A stretch of DNA of 64,000 bases from Kalaharituber pfeilii. Taxonomy: Eukaryota > Ascomycota > Pezizomycetes > Pezizales > Pezizaceae. The position numbers and the translations under genes are program-made. Below the pieces are notes generated by a model that was not told where the DNA came from, ran no database searches, and was given only the letters and a program-made list of their open reading frames with translations. Positions 33,551 through 44,201 of the stretch are shown here, piece by piece (within the stretch, counting starts at the first letter, position 1; the number at the start of each line of letters is the position of its first letter). Location of the stretch: assembly GCA_015179045.1 (NCBI GenBank), contig WHUZ01000002.1, positions 558,001 to 622,000 of the forward strand, in the 5' to 3' direction.

Positions 33551-34195
33551 TCAGAAAATCCTACAGTGCTCATCTAAAACCGCCAGTAAAGAGTCTCGGT
33601 ACTCAATACCTTCAGCTAATTCTTCGATCTCTTGAATGTCATACAACATCTTGAGCTCCAGCATCTGCCGGGCATCTCTAGCGGACATTCTCGGTCGGCC
33701 ACGTTGACGTCTCCTTGCTTGCCGGGGTGGTGGGCGCTCAGTCCTCGGCCGTGGATTTCGTCCTGCTAGGGAGCCTTGTTGCGCCTGCCTAGACTCATTA
33801 TGTTGGTTGGTACTAGATTGCGTAAGCCCTGTTTGCTCATCCTGTGCAGTATTGCGCCGGCCGGGCTGATCTTCATGGTGACGATCATCATCAGTATCCT
33901 GGCCAGTACCACCTTGTGACTCCTCCTCGGTTGCCGGTGGAGATTGATGTTCAAAATCTTCATGCTACACTGCCTCATGCCATCTATTCCAATGCTTTGT
34001 ATACCTATGAAAGGCTACGATGATCCGCTCTGCCCTATTCCAATACCATGGCAAGCTGGTACAACTTAACTCCATACCATCCACAGTACATAGTATTGAA
34101 GACCGCCCCCAAAGTATGCCATGCCCTCGACGCAGACAGGTACCACCAGCTTTGAATGAATCGCTTTGCTGAAAGGGTTTCAGGTGGCCCTCCAA
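33551..34195 (-). pseudogene. Broken ORF with a charged, AT-hook-like tail
   Basis: One frame runs from 34195 to 33551 with a single TAG at 33965-33967. Before the stop it reads NRAERIIVAFHRYTKHWNRW; after it HEDFEHQSPPATEEESQG, then an Asp/Gln-rich stretch. A basic RQARRRQRGRPRMSARDAR segment with a GRPR AT-hook core follows, and a helical end: MLELKMLYDIQEIEELAEGI. The 137 open codons after the stop make a once-coding frame likely. It overlaps the 3' end of the membrane-protein ORF in another frame, so both cannot be fully real. Its repeat-rich surroundings suggest a transposon-borne gene, but I do not recognise the family. Confidence 0.45.
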
Positions 34196-34973
34196 TCATC
34201 GGAAGGAAGAAGGTAAGGATAAGCGCATGGATAATACTCGGGGTGTATGGGTCGCGTTGGCGTTCCTTGTCCCATATGACACTCTTTCTGGAAAAAAAGG
34301 CTGCCAAGCATAGACGGAAGATGAAACGTGGGACATGCACGAGAAAACGCATGAAGTAATTGAGGTCATCATCGTTGTGATAATGCAAAAATCTGATACA
34401 GTAGTCGAGCATCACGCGAATGCTCTCCAGGAACCGGAGTGTGGGGGTTTGCCAGGGTACATGAACCCTTGGTCGAGGATCGCCAACAGGGACCCGAGGG
34501 CCAAAGTGTTGGGCAAAGGAGGGAGCAAAGAGCCTGTGCAATCCTTCCCACAGTTTTATCAGAGACATTCTAAGAAGCCAGTAGGTATAAATGAATGCGT
34601 ACTTGAAATAGTGTTTTGGTAGGTGATAAAACTTGTGCACCGCAACAATACAGTCAATCAGGAACACGGCGAGTTTGAGTTCCCATTCTTGATGGAGGCC
34701 GACGTAGGGCTGGTAGAGCCAAAGCCGTGCATCTGCTATTCCCAGGAAGAGCAGTGCAGGTTCAGGGGCAAGTCGGTGGTGAAGCTCTGGACTGAAGTAG
34801 AGCGAGGAGAAGAGGATAAGTGAGAAGGTTAGAGCCACGAGAGGGGTGAAGAGTTTGGTCCTGTCGGCCCGGGGTTGTGGGGGTGATGGCGCAGGAAGTT
34901 GGCGTCGGCGTTGTCCGGGGTCGGGCCATGGTTCCCGGCTTGGGCTATGCCAGTGGCTGCGAGGCGCAGCCAT
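34035..34973 (-). CDS. Multi-pass membrane protein, unknown function
   Basis: This is a single 312-residue ORF beginning MAAPRSHWHSPSREPW. A Pro/Arg-rich N-terminus of about 40 residues is followed by several hydrophobic segments: LFTPLVALTFSLILFSSLYF, LKLAVFLIDCIVAV, YAFIYTYWLLRM, FRLCLAAFF and IIHALILTFFLPMIGG. Charged loops lie between them (GPRVPVGDPRPRVHV, WDKERQRDPYTPS). The layout and the W-x-x-x-H-rich end recall fungal wax-synthase-like (MBOAT-related) proteins, but the motifs are too weak for a claim. Codon use looks coding across the first 250 residues. The last 50 overlap a different open frame, so the true C-terminus is uncertain and may have been altered by an insertion. Confidence 0.5.
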   Translation of the reverse strand: MAAPRSHWHSPSREPWPDPGQRRRQLPAPSPPQPRADRTKLFTPLVALTFSLILFSSLYFSPELHHRLAPEPALLFLGIADARLWLYQPYVGLHQEWELKLAVFLIDCIVAVHKFYHLPKHYFKYAFIYTYWLLRMSLIKLWEGLHRLFAPSFAQHFGPRVPVGDPRPRVHVPWQTPTLRFLESIRVMLDYCIRFLHYHNDDDLNYFMRFLVHVPRFIFRLCLAAFFSRKSVIWDKERQRDPYTPSIIHALILTFFLPMIGGPPETLSAKRFIQSWWYLSASRAWHTLGAVFNTMYCGWYGVKLYQLAMVLE

Positions 34974-35546
34974 GCTAGGAGCTTACGTGCATATGCAGGT
35001 TATAGCTGCATGTGTGGCGTTGGTTTAGGACTTGATTAGTCTCGTAACCAGCTGACTCGGGCTTGATGTCAAGTACTTACAGTTAAGCCTGCCTCCGGGC
35101 TTTGAGGGTCTAGACCCAGGGGCCCTGCCATGGCGAACAGCTACAAGCGGGGTCATGTGATATAAAAAAAAATAAAAAAAAAAAAAGTACTTACAGTTCC
35201 GGCTTCGAATCTACTGTCTTTGTTTCTGCCGCTTGGTCAGGAATTGATCTTGAGACGAAATTTATGGAATTGGCAAGGTCGAGGCTGTGAGAATTGGATA
35301 TCTCTGGTACACTGGTGAAAACACACCGAATACATACAGGGTTCTTAGGGTCGATAGAGAGAGAAACTTGGCCAAGGAGTTTCGTGTTCGTATAGGAATT
35401 GAAGGTCATGTTTATAAAGGATATGTTCATATCTAGGCCCAGGCCCATCGCGAACATGGCTGTAATCGAACTACCAATATCCATGAACATGCACCAGTAG
35501 GTAGAAAACATCATGAAAAGGGAAAACATGCATCTACTGACACTAA
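34974..35546. other. Intergenic with a short family-less ORF
   Basis: A minus-strand ORF at 35191-35529 (112 codons, Met/Phe-rich start, no motif) is present but not supported as a gene. An A-rich run at 35164-35186 precedes it. Confidence 0.4.
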
Positions 35547-36372
35547 GGCCCTGTTTGGTTGACCACGTATACCCGAGATTTCAAGTGGAAACTACGGCAG
35601 CCAAATGATTTTACGTTTCGCTAGGGTCATTTCGCGTGAAATTAAGCCGTGAGTTTCCGCCCGCAAAAATTGGAACTGTCTAACAGAGGTGAGTATAGCC
35701 ATGTATCATTTTGCTTGCTATAGCAAACTGCATCACACTATTGCATTGCATTATGACGTTGACATTGTACCACAACATCGACATCACATTGCACCTCTAT
35801 TATGGCAGACTCAACCCTCACAATATCCTGACTCCAGACCTATTATTGGCAATTGGAATAGAAATAACAGAATATATGCTGTTATTTTACAATAAAGCTC
35901 CTCTGCAGACATCAGCATTGCAAGGAAATGTGTACTTACAGGAGGTCTATTTTTCAGCAAACCCACGGCATCCTTTGGAAGGTCCACTTTGCTCGGAGCT
36001 CTGACATTTTGGGTAGGCTGTTTGAGTGCTATAGCAGAAGGCATAGACAGTGATAGTGATAGCAGTAGTAGCTTGAGACTCGGAATGCAATAGCTACAAT
36101 TGACAAGTTTAACATTGGTGGTCGTGGGATCCTTTATTTTATTTTTATTTTTTTTTTATTTTTTTATTTTTTTTTTTGCACAATGAGAATGTAGCAACGA
36201 ACCTTCAAGTTGCCAATCTTTTTTGCATTGCATATCTGTAGGTTCATAGTCAAATTGTAGCAAACAAATACTTCCCCAGTTGCAATTGCACCTCTTACGT
36301 CGTATCCCGCCTTGGCCATTCATACTGATGCTAGGTCTGAACTGACACGACCTACTACAACCAAACAGGGCC
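35547..36372. mobile_element. PIF/Harbinger-like MITE, 826 bp, TAA duplication
   Basis: Perfect 15 bp inverted ends, GGCCCTGTTTGGTTG at 35547-35561 and CAACCAAACAGGGCC at 36358-36372, are flanked by TAA at 35544-35546 and 36373-36375. A three-base TAA target copy and GG(C)CCTGTTTGG ends are characteristic of the PIF/Harbinger group. The interior has a T-rich microsatellite (36134-36178) and no intact transposase. Confidence 0.88.
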
Positions 36373-36375
36373 TAA

Positions 36376-37883
36376 TATGCTTCAACTTCTATGGAATCGA
36401 AGTGTGTAAAGCCTTTCAACCTAAATGGGTAATCTGAATTAAAAAATCTACATCTAAGAATTAGACTAACTTGAACCATTTCCATGACACCAATTCTGCG
36501 GGACTCGTCGGTAACGATTTGCTCCCACCCAACAGTGCACAGACTGTGATAGCAACCTATTGCTTGTGATTCAATTGTATCCGAGATAGATGTGCAAGCA
36601 TTACATGTATGAGTAGATGCAAAAGTAGTGACGTGTCACGATGCGACACCGTCTGTAAGGCGAAGAACAACTGATTTGCAGAATTCGCCACTGAAACAAG
36701 CCCATCGCTAATCCACAGCGGGCGGCACGGAAAAAGAAGCAGTGAATATATCATGAATTAGCCACTATATCATGCTCTAGAGAAGATCACAGTCACATCG
36801 ACCGTTAGTTACAAGTAGCAGTACCAGGCAATTACTATAACGAAGGGTTAGGGTTAACTACTTGTGGTTGTGCTAGATGCAATTGTCCCCAGGCATCACA
36901 ATCAGAGCAAAACAATTAACCTGTAAAATCACCTATTCCCAATTTCCAAAGCATAGTAACGAAAAATATAATATAGGTGACTAGTATCTTGCCCGAACTC
37001 TTGCACAAAATTTGGCTTTCCCATGTTTCGCTCCTATCTGAGAGGTGAACAGCTTCAGAATATCACGTGCACATTAAGCAGAGAATATATCCAATGTAAG
37101 TTTAAATGTGTAACAGTTGAGGTTCACAGGATTTGCTGTACATACTTAGGTAGGAGGGAAGCATTGCAAAAACATTAGAGATAAGTGAACAAGTAAGGCT
37201 ATGGTACTGTATTCTAATATAGGTTGAGTAGATGTTGCACTTTAGGGTTGTAAAGAAATTCATCCATTTGAAAAAGAATCTGGCACTCGTGCTACATACA
37301 TGTAGTAATATTTGTTTACCTACAGGCTCTTGGTGGAAGACTGCATCTTGCTGATTTCCGAGACATCGGACGTTATACTTTCGCCAATTTATAATTTGGT
37401 TTATTAAGTTGATAAGGTGAACCATAGGTAGTGTCAGTGAGCATTGCATGCATATGATATACAAGTACAATAGCAATAAGTATCACTATCAGTAACTCTC
37501 TATACTTACTACTCTATTGTTCTCATGTCCAGATGGCAACCCTGTAACTTCATTGCACAGTTCACAGTTATGGTGGAGAGTAATGTCAAGATAATCTTGT
37601 AAAAATGCAACATTGGCCAAAAAATATGCAGTATTAGAATTTATAATTTAAAAAAGTAATTTCAGAAACAGCTAGGTGATTCTCGCAGGTGGATTGAAAC
37701 TATTGATCACCGACTTATCCCTACTTGTCTAGCGTTACGAATAAATGCATGGGTATTATCGGTGCTGCCGTAGCAAAAGAGTCTATATGCACTTTCCTCC
37801 CTATGCGTTGCTGTACCTGTAGCATGAGACTAAGCCCCTGATCCTTCGAATTCGACTGTGAGAGTGATTACTGTAACCTCTGT
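36376..37883. other. Gene-poor spacer between two transposons
   Basis: AT-rich, with a two-unit 'gggtta' stretch near 36845-36856 and no supportable gene. Confidence 0.5.
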
Positions 37884-37885
37884 TA

Positions 37886-40131
37886 CTATACCAAACCGGA
37901 CAACGATCGACCATTGCATAACGATCGACATTCCTTGGCCAATTTTCAAACGCATTCCCCACCCCGTTTTGACTTTCTATACCTGTCAACTACCTAATTA
38001 ACTACCCGCGATGCCTCCCAAATCGAAAAAAGAGCTAAAGCTTCATGACAGTCAGCTAGCACGTGCTATAGACTATGCTTATAAGCATCCAGATGTGTCA
38101 AAAGCGAAAATAGCTAAAGCATTTGGTGTTAATCCTACAACATTACGCCGACGATGCCATGGAGTACAGAAAAGCCGCGCCAAAGGCCGACAGGACTATC
38201 AGCTACTTACTACAGCAGAGGAAGATGCAATTGTTGACTGGTGTAAAAAAATGTCAGATATGGGCTTCCCGGTCACGGTACTTATGCTTCGGTCGATGGC
38301 ATATATTCTACTGCGTGAGAGAGCTTCGGGAAAGAAGAAGGTTGATCCTCCCGGTATAAACTGGCACAACCGTTTCCTCTCAAGACACCCGGATATCAAG
38401 CTTAAGTACGTCCAATACCTAGAGAAGATACGTGCGAAAGCTACAGCGGACATAGAGGAACAGCGTTTATGGTACATCAAGCTACGTAGTCTTCTCCGGC
38501 AATACCATATACTACCTGAAAATCTGTAGAATTGCGATGAAAAGGGTGTCATTATTGGCCTAGCAGTAGGTAGGCAAAAAGCTATCGTTAGGGCATCTAC
38601 AAAACAAAAGATAGCTATCACAGATGGTAGCAGAGAATTCTGCACAGTCCTCGAGAGTGTCTCTTCCTTAGGTCACGTGATACCACCATTTATTGTATGG
38701 AAGAATAAGGTGCATTGTGCTGGTTTCTACGGTACAGGTGGTGTACATGATACACCAGCATCTTTTAGCCGATCACCCAGTGGCTATATGGATGATGAAC
38801 TTGGACTAGACTTCATGAAAAAGCATTTCGAACCGCATACCCGACCCGCTGCCCCCCCCACCACCAAGCCAATATATCGCCTGCTTATTGTCGATGGGCA
38901 CTCATCACATGTCAGCTGGTCTATCGTGGAGTATGCCCTAGACCATAATATCATCATGTTCTGCCTGCCTTCGCACTCTACACACATTATGCAGCCTCTC
39001 GACGTAGGGTGTTTCTCACCGCTGACACGAGCATACCGGACTGGGCTTCAAGACTTCATATACAACCACCCTGATCAACCATTTGGAAAGGTGGAATTCT
39101 GGGAGGTCCTATGCACTGCTAGACATGCTGCACTCACCAAATCCAATATCACTAGTGCATTCAAAGCTACTGGCATATGGCCACTACGGCCGGAGGAGGT
39201 TATTGGGCGGACTGAGGCAAAATTACTCCAATTACCTGAACTAGAGCCTACCAATACCCCTATGAAGGTAGCTACCCTCCGCACCGAGCTATCACAACTG
39301 GACTTGACGCCAAATACCCGTGCGGTGGTGTACAATTATCGTGATTACCTTGAGCGCAAGCTTGTACAGCATCGTATAGTTGAACCAAATGCCGAGACGC
39401 TCAAACAGCTGCGTAATGGTAAGACTGTGAAGCCGCGTTCAACTAAGCAAATTCAGGGCCCCCGCACTCTCGACCGCGCCTATATTGAACGTGAGAAAGC
39501 TCGTATTGCACGCAAGGAGGTTGAAGATGCCGAAAAGGCTGCCAAAGCAGCAGAGCGAAAAGCTGCCAAAGCGCAGAAGGCTGCAGAGCAGCAGGCAAAT
39601 CCTAGAACTGCAGAGAATTCACGGGCAGGTACAGGGCAAGGGCCTAAACGTGGTGGCGGGCGTATACGTATATCAAGGGCAGCACGGCAGAGGAAATTTA
39701 ATGCCGAGGGGGCTGATTTGCAGCGAATTGAACGTGCCATGTCATTTCTGTCATTATACGGTACGTACCATATCCCAATACGTTAGCCTATGGCTTCAAC
39801 TGACCATGGAATTCAGAAAGGCAATTGGGAGTATGAATTAGCAATATAGGCATATCACTGGAGTCCTCTGGTAGTGGGTATAGTGGTGGAGGCTATTGGG
39901 GGGGGTCTAACTATATGGTATGGAGATTATGTTGACTGTGGAGCATTGAATTTTTGTTTCTGTATGATGTAGTCATCACCATTAGCTTTAGCGTGCTGTA
40001 TTTACCTATAGTCGAAGTCATGATGTGCTGGAATAATGGGTTGCCGGACTGGCCGTTTTTGTTCAATATCCGTAGGTATCTCTGGGCGCCGAGCGTTATG
40101 CAATGGTCGATCGTTGTCCGGTTGGGTATAG
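37886..40131 (+). mobile_element. Full-length Fot1/pogo-type DNA transposon
   Basis: The terminal inverted repeats are about 45 bp with few mismatches. The left end begins CTATACCAAACCGGACAACG at 37886 and the right end is the complement of CTATACCCAACCGGACAACG at 40131. Both continue ATCGACCATTGCATAACG. TA lies at 37884-37885 and 40132-40133. A single transposase frame of about 590 codons fills the middle. Total length of about 2.25 kb and TA duplication fit fungal Fot1-like elements of the pogo family. Well-matched ends point to a fairly recent insertion. Confidence 0.9.
38011..39786 (+). pseudogene. Pogo/Fot1 transposase (DDE_1), one in-frame stop
   Basis: The frame runs from ATG 38011 to TAG at 39784-39786 and is interrupted only by TAG at 38527-38529. 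The N-terminus has helix-turn-helix DNA-binding segments of the psq/CENP-B type: ARAIDYAYKHPDVSKAKIAK, FGVNPTTLRRRCHG, then GINWHNRFLSRHPDI. The catalytic domain shows the three acidic residues in context: NCDEKGVIIG (right after the stop), LLIVDGHSSHVSW and HSTHIMQPLDVGCFSPL. FKATGIWPL follows, and a long Lys/Ala-rich coiled tail (EKAAKAAERKAAKAQKA) ends the protein. The stop lies three codons before the first catalytic Asp, so the product as written would lack catalysis. Apart from that the frame is clean. Confidence 0.93.
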
Positions 40132-40181
40132 TATACCGTTCATAGCATCAGGGTAACAATGAACAAGCACTAACAATAAGT

Positions 40182-41126
40182 ACCGTATTCACTCACTTAA
40201 GATGTAAAACACAAACGCGCGCTAGTGTGGTCTTGGCAGAACTTCAGGCGCTATTAATCGCGCCAGCGCGCTCTTTGGTGCAATATTGGTATTATGATAG
40301 TTACAGGAATGCAGTTATACATGGGCGAATCTCCAGCTTCTCCCATTATCTCTACTCTGTAACAGAGGTGGTAAACGCAGAGAATTACCACCCCAGGCCA
40401 AAAAGACACTTGACTAGTGATGCTCGCTAGTCTTCTACGTAGCTCATATAGCCATTGTGCGACTACGACACATTTGCGCATCGCATTTTTCGCATTTTTT
40501 GCGTGCTCCACCCGGCAACCCCGTATATCATTACTCGTATATCACCCTTTGGGCTATGACAAGACTAACCACAAAAGAAATAAAGGAATAAAGATACACA
40601 GTAAAATAGCATACCATGCTCCACTTCTGCTGCAGTAATGAAAAGCTCTTCCCCATAACATACTCGATATATAATATCTCCTACTTGTAACGGACCTGGT
40701 AAACGCAGAGAGTTACTGTGAAAAGACACTTAACTAGCGATGCTCGCTAGTCCTCTGCGTAGCTCATACAGCACTCATTTATATTATGCGACTGCGATGC
40801 CGTTCCGGCTGTCGCATATCGCTTGCGGTGCATATGCGCATTTCATGCATCCACCAACCACCCGCTCTACGGTTGCGGTGAACCCGTAACACTACTCTTC
40901 CTCTAATACTTAACACTCCAGCACGTAAAAGCCAGTCTATTTATCACCTTGATCCAGTCTCCTACTTCTGCCATCAGATCCTTCATAATATCAGTCTCCA
41001 TGGTGTTGAGGGGTAATTCAGGGATCATCACGTGCCCATGCGTATTACACACGCACTGGCGCTAAGAGGCTTGCCAAGACCACCATAGCGCGCGTTTGTG
41101 TTTTACCTCTTAAGAGTGAATACGGT
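40182..41126. mobile_element. Long-TIR non-autonomous element, 945 bp
   Basis: About 57 bases at the left (ACCGTATTCACTCACTTAAG, then GTAAAACACAAACGCGCGCT) match the complement of the right end at 41070-41126 with only a 2 bp gap and a few substitutions. No transposase frame is present. A target duplication is not evident (flanks AAGT and GGTT), so exact ends may be off by a few bases. It starts only 50 bp after the Fot1-like element. Confidence 0.8.
40356..40915. repeat. Internal direct repeats in the long-TIR element
   Basis: Two copies, about 40356-40535 and 40683-40915, share GGTAAACGCAGAGA, GACACTT-ACTAG-GATGCTCG, GTAGCTCATA and downstream TGCGACT-CGA blocks. They are diverged by roughly a quarter, with internal expansions in the second copy. 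Confidence 0.7.
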
Positions 41127-42239
41127 GGTTTAATCATCAATCTCTTTCAGGTCTGCATGTCCATATCAATAATGACCAAGTGCAAAAATGTTGGCGCTTA
41201 ACTGTGAGCACACTGACAAATGCACGGCGACTATCTTCTCCCAAGTTAGACTGTCTATTTTACCTAGAGCCGCTACAACCGAAAGGGCCGCGGTATTTTC
41301 CATTCAATGCCACAGACGCGCAGGAAATCACCATTCCCGTCCTATGCTACAGTACGACGATCCCCAACAAAGTGCCAACCCATCTCAATATATGAACCTA
41401 ATTTAGTTACACAACCATGCCCTGGTATTTAACTATTTTAAGACATTAAACATTGGATCTGGGTTATTCACATCCTTATCGGGCGAAATTAACGTACAAT
41501 AACAGTTGGAACGGGAGACAGGAAAGGAACTTATTTTTAGGACTCGTTATTTGCAGGGATGCTCCTCTAGATATTCCGTAGTGGCAAGGGTGGCGCGGTT
41601 CGCTTAAGGGTCAGGCCAGTAGGTTGAGCGAGGCGAGGGTCTTAGTTAAGTTTTCGTTAAGTATCGATATCTATGTTGGCGATAATGTTTGATAGTGAAT
41701 TCGTGATCTAAATAGGTAGGAAAGATTGGAAATTCATAGGACTGTGTAAGGGAAGACTGGACACAAAATTGTGTTCCCGTTTTTTATTATTGCGCTCTTG
41801 CGATTACTCAGCATTCGATGATTACGCAGATTGAATGGAGTACCAAACTGCCAGAAGTCGAACCGGTTGGGGCCAATCTAGGTGGCATGGTGTGTAGATA
41901 TCTGGTATTGCTCATGGAAGAACCACGCGATTAGCGGTGAGAAGCATGCGGCATGCAGAGCAAGATGATGATATAATGCCCAGTGCGGTATCAATACAAT
42001 ATGGATTCTTGTGGGCCGCAAGGCAAATGCATATTGTTCACCTTGTGTAGTATACCTCCACCAAGTCTCCTGTAGAACGGTGTCCATAAATAGCGGAGAA
42101 GGAGACCCCTATGCTCGGGCATCCGTTGGCAAAGTCATATTTTATCTTCAAAATTCTTAAGAGCCTTCCGTGCATATTCAATCGACTACTAACGCTCAAT
42201 GCCATAGATGTTTCGTCGATTCCAAAATACTAACATCCT
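41127..42239. other. Intergenic after the transposon cluster
   Basis: Only short ORFs without family features are present. Nothing is supported. Confidence 0.5.
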
Positions 42240-42790
42240 TCAGCAGCGGCGATCGTTCTCGTGAGAATTGTGTACGAACATTCGGGGTGCTCCGAATACC
42301 GGAATATCCTCGGTTCGACTGGACTCTAAAATTCTTGTGAACAGGGGTTCATAGCTATTTCTGCGTCGATCAATAACCTCCTGCATGTTTGGTACTGTTG
42401 GTGACAAGGATCTCACTGTTATTACTTGTCCCCTCCAGATTGCATGCCACAATATCCTCATAAGCACGGCAGCTGATTGGCACGCCCTGAGCGGACCCAT
42501 TTAGCAACGGTTAGCTAATGAATACTGTCTCTGGTGGAGATCGACAGGTCAGGCGCAGGGGTTCAGGGAGGGCATATTTTGGATGAGATACTGGGTACCG
42601 CACTCCACATGGTCGATGAATATATTTGCCCCATCTCGCGCACACAGGAAGCTGAGAGGCTTGAGAACCTCCAAGGCTGGTTTTGCGATACAGTTTGTGA
42701 CAACTGACGGTGGTACCGGATATTCTACCAAGCTATCGAAGAGGCGGTGAATGTTAGCAACTTAGGCATTGAAGAGCTCCGAGTCAGCAA
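42240..42790 (-). other. Unidentified coding-like fragments
   Basis: Two open minus-strand stretches read like protein. One spans about 42752-42549: HRLFDSLVEYPVPPSVVTNC then EVLKPLSFLCARDGANIFID. It is preceded by an AG and has no start of its own. The other is at 42500-42240: RQVITVRSLS-like text ending FGAPRMFVHNSHEN. They are in different frames with no convincing splice join. I recognise no family; they may be remains of a gene. Confidence 0.3.
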
Positions 42791-43350
42791 GCAATAACAA
42801 GGCTTTTATTTTCTTCAGTGCTACTTATTCCAAAGCACCAATCGACGCTTCACCTCCCTTCTGTTGCCTTTGCTGGTCAAACTACAACGCGCGCTCGCAA
42901 CTGGTGTGACCCTGCGCAGCGTATCACCATTGCACTGTCAGGAACCTGCTGTTGGAAGTTAATGTAGGTTCAAATCTGGTGCTTTTTTTTGGTGTTCCCT
43001 TCCTCACATCTCAACTTCTGTCATTTTTCATTTTTCATTTTCTTTTACAAGTTGTTGGAAAAAAAAAAAAAAAAAAAAAAAAAAAATAGCATCTATTGAA
43101 TGTGTACTCAACTGTGTGGCGAACAGTGTCCTTCCCAGCGATTATAGAATACACACAACCAGCTTGAGACTTGATTGTGTGGGGTGAACCGTATCAAAGC
43201 GCGACTTGCCCTCCGCAAATACACCTTATTGACTTGGAGTAGAATTCTCTAATCTCCAGACATATAATTCAATTCGGACAAACCCGATTTCTTTACATCT
43301 CTTTTCCGTCAACAGCAGTCAATCAAGAATTTTCGAGAAAGGGAGAAAAA
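42791..43350. other. Upstream region of the BIM1-like gene
   Basis: This contains a poly-A run of 28 at 43059-43086 and pyrimidine-rich stretches. The last part is the promoter/5' UTR of the next gene. Confidence 0.6.
43059..43086. repeat. Poly-A homopolymer, 28 bases
   Basis: An uninterrupted A run following 'gttgttgg'. It has no retroposon body that I can see. Confidence 0.95.
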
Positions 43351-44201
43351 ATGCAGTCGAGAATATTATCAACATCATGGACATCGGGTGTGTTTAAGAT
43401 ACTCCTGGCGACACTCCTACTCATTACTCCTCTTGTGTCGGCACATTTCTCGATGGTGTATCCTGGGTGGAGAGGGAATACGTTGTTTGATGATATGCAG
43501 TGGAAATATCCATGTTTGCCCCCCCCCCCCACCTTTCGCTCCATTCCGTTTCCTATAATCCCGTCGAAGAAATAGCTAACACGGCCACTCTAAACCTCTG
43601 TAGGCGGTGGACTTACATCTAAAGGCAACCGCACTCGATGGCCCATGAACGGCGGCAAAATCCAAATCATCCCCGGCTGGAACGCAGGTCACCCGACCTC
43701 CTTCTTTTACGTCAACATGGGCTATGGCACAGTGCCAGTCAATCACTCGCATCCAATGGTCCCAATTTTCCAGATCACAGCGCCAAGTAGGGATCCGTTT
43801 CCTGGACAGTTTTGTCTTCGAGGAGTACCGCTGCCAGTCAATGCGACGGAAAATGGGTTAAAACCGGGGGATAATGCGACTATTCAAGTGATTCAGGTGG
43901 CATTGCATGGGGCGAGTTTGTATAATGTGAGTTGAACTGCTATTGGTGAACGAATATGGTCCATGAAGAGAACGGCTAATGAGGTGATGTGCAGTGTGCC
44001 GACGTCATCCTCGTCGAAGATGAATCGCTTGCAGATGAGTCTACAGATCCATGTATAAACTCGACGACAATTGGATTCAACCAGGTTTACAGCACTAAGA
44101 GTAGGAGTGCGGGTATTAGGTCGATAGGACCAGTCGGAAAGGGTATTATGTTATTAATGGCACTTGCTTGGGCAGGTTGGTTAGTTGAGGGATTCCTATG
44201 A
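43351..44201 (+). CDS. BIM1-like (X325) copper-binding, GPI-anchored surface protein
   Basis: Exons 43351-43513, 43604-43926 and 43995-44201 give 230 residues. BIM1-like proteins are LPMO-fold proteins that bind copper, some of which help copper uptake in fungi. A signal peptide (FKILLATLLLITPLVSA) ends just before His32, so the mature protein starts HFSMVYPGWRGNTL. An N-terminal His is the first copper ligand of the histidine brace. Family features follow: CGGG, NRTRWPMNGGKIQI, PGQFCLRGVPLP, GDNATIQVIQVALHGASLYN and CADVILV. The C-terminus is a hydrophobic tail (GIMLLMALAWAGWLVEGFL) after a Ser-rich linker, as for GPI attachment. Introns of 90 and 68 nt join conserved cysteine contexts in frame. 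The name BIM1 is used for only some members, so no symbol is given. Confidence 0.9.

Noticed and set aside
35191..35529. 112-codon minus-strand ORF beside the Harbinger MITE
   Set aside because: No domain, no splice partners and biased Met/Phe start; not enough to call a gene.
36845..36856. Telomere-like GGGTTA repeat
   Set aside because: Only two units; an interstitial telomere claim would need many more.
42960..42985. GGTTCAAATC as a possible tRNA T-loop
   Set aside because: No matching acceptor stem, D-arm or anticodon arm could be drawn around it.
43059..43086. Poly-A run as the tail of a retroposed gene or LINE
   Set aside because: No coding body, no target duplication and no element upstream.
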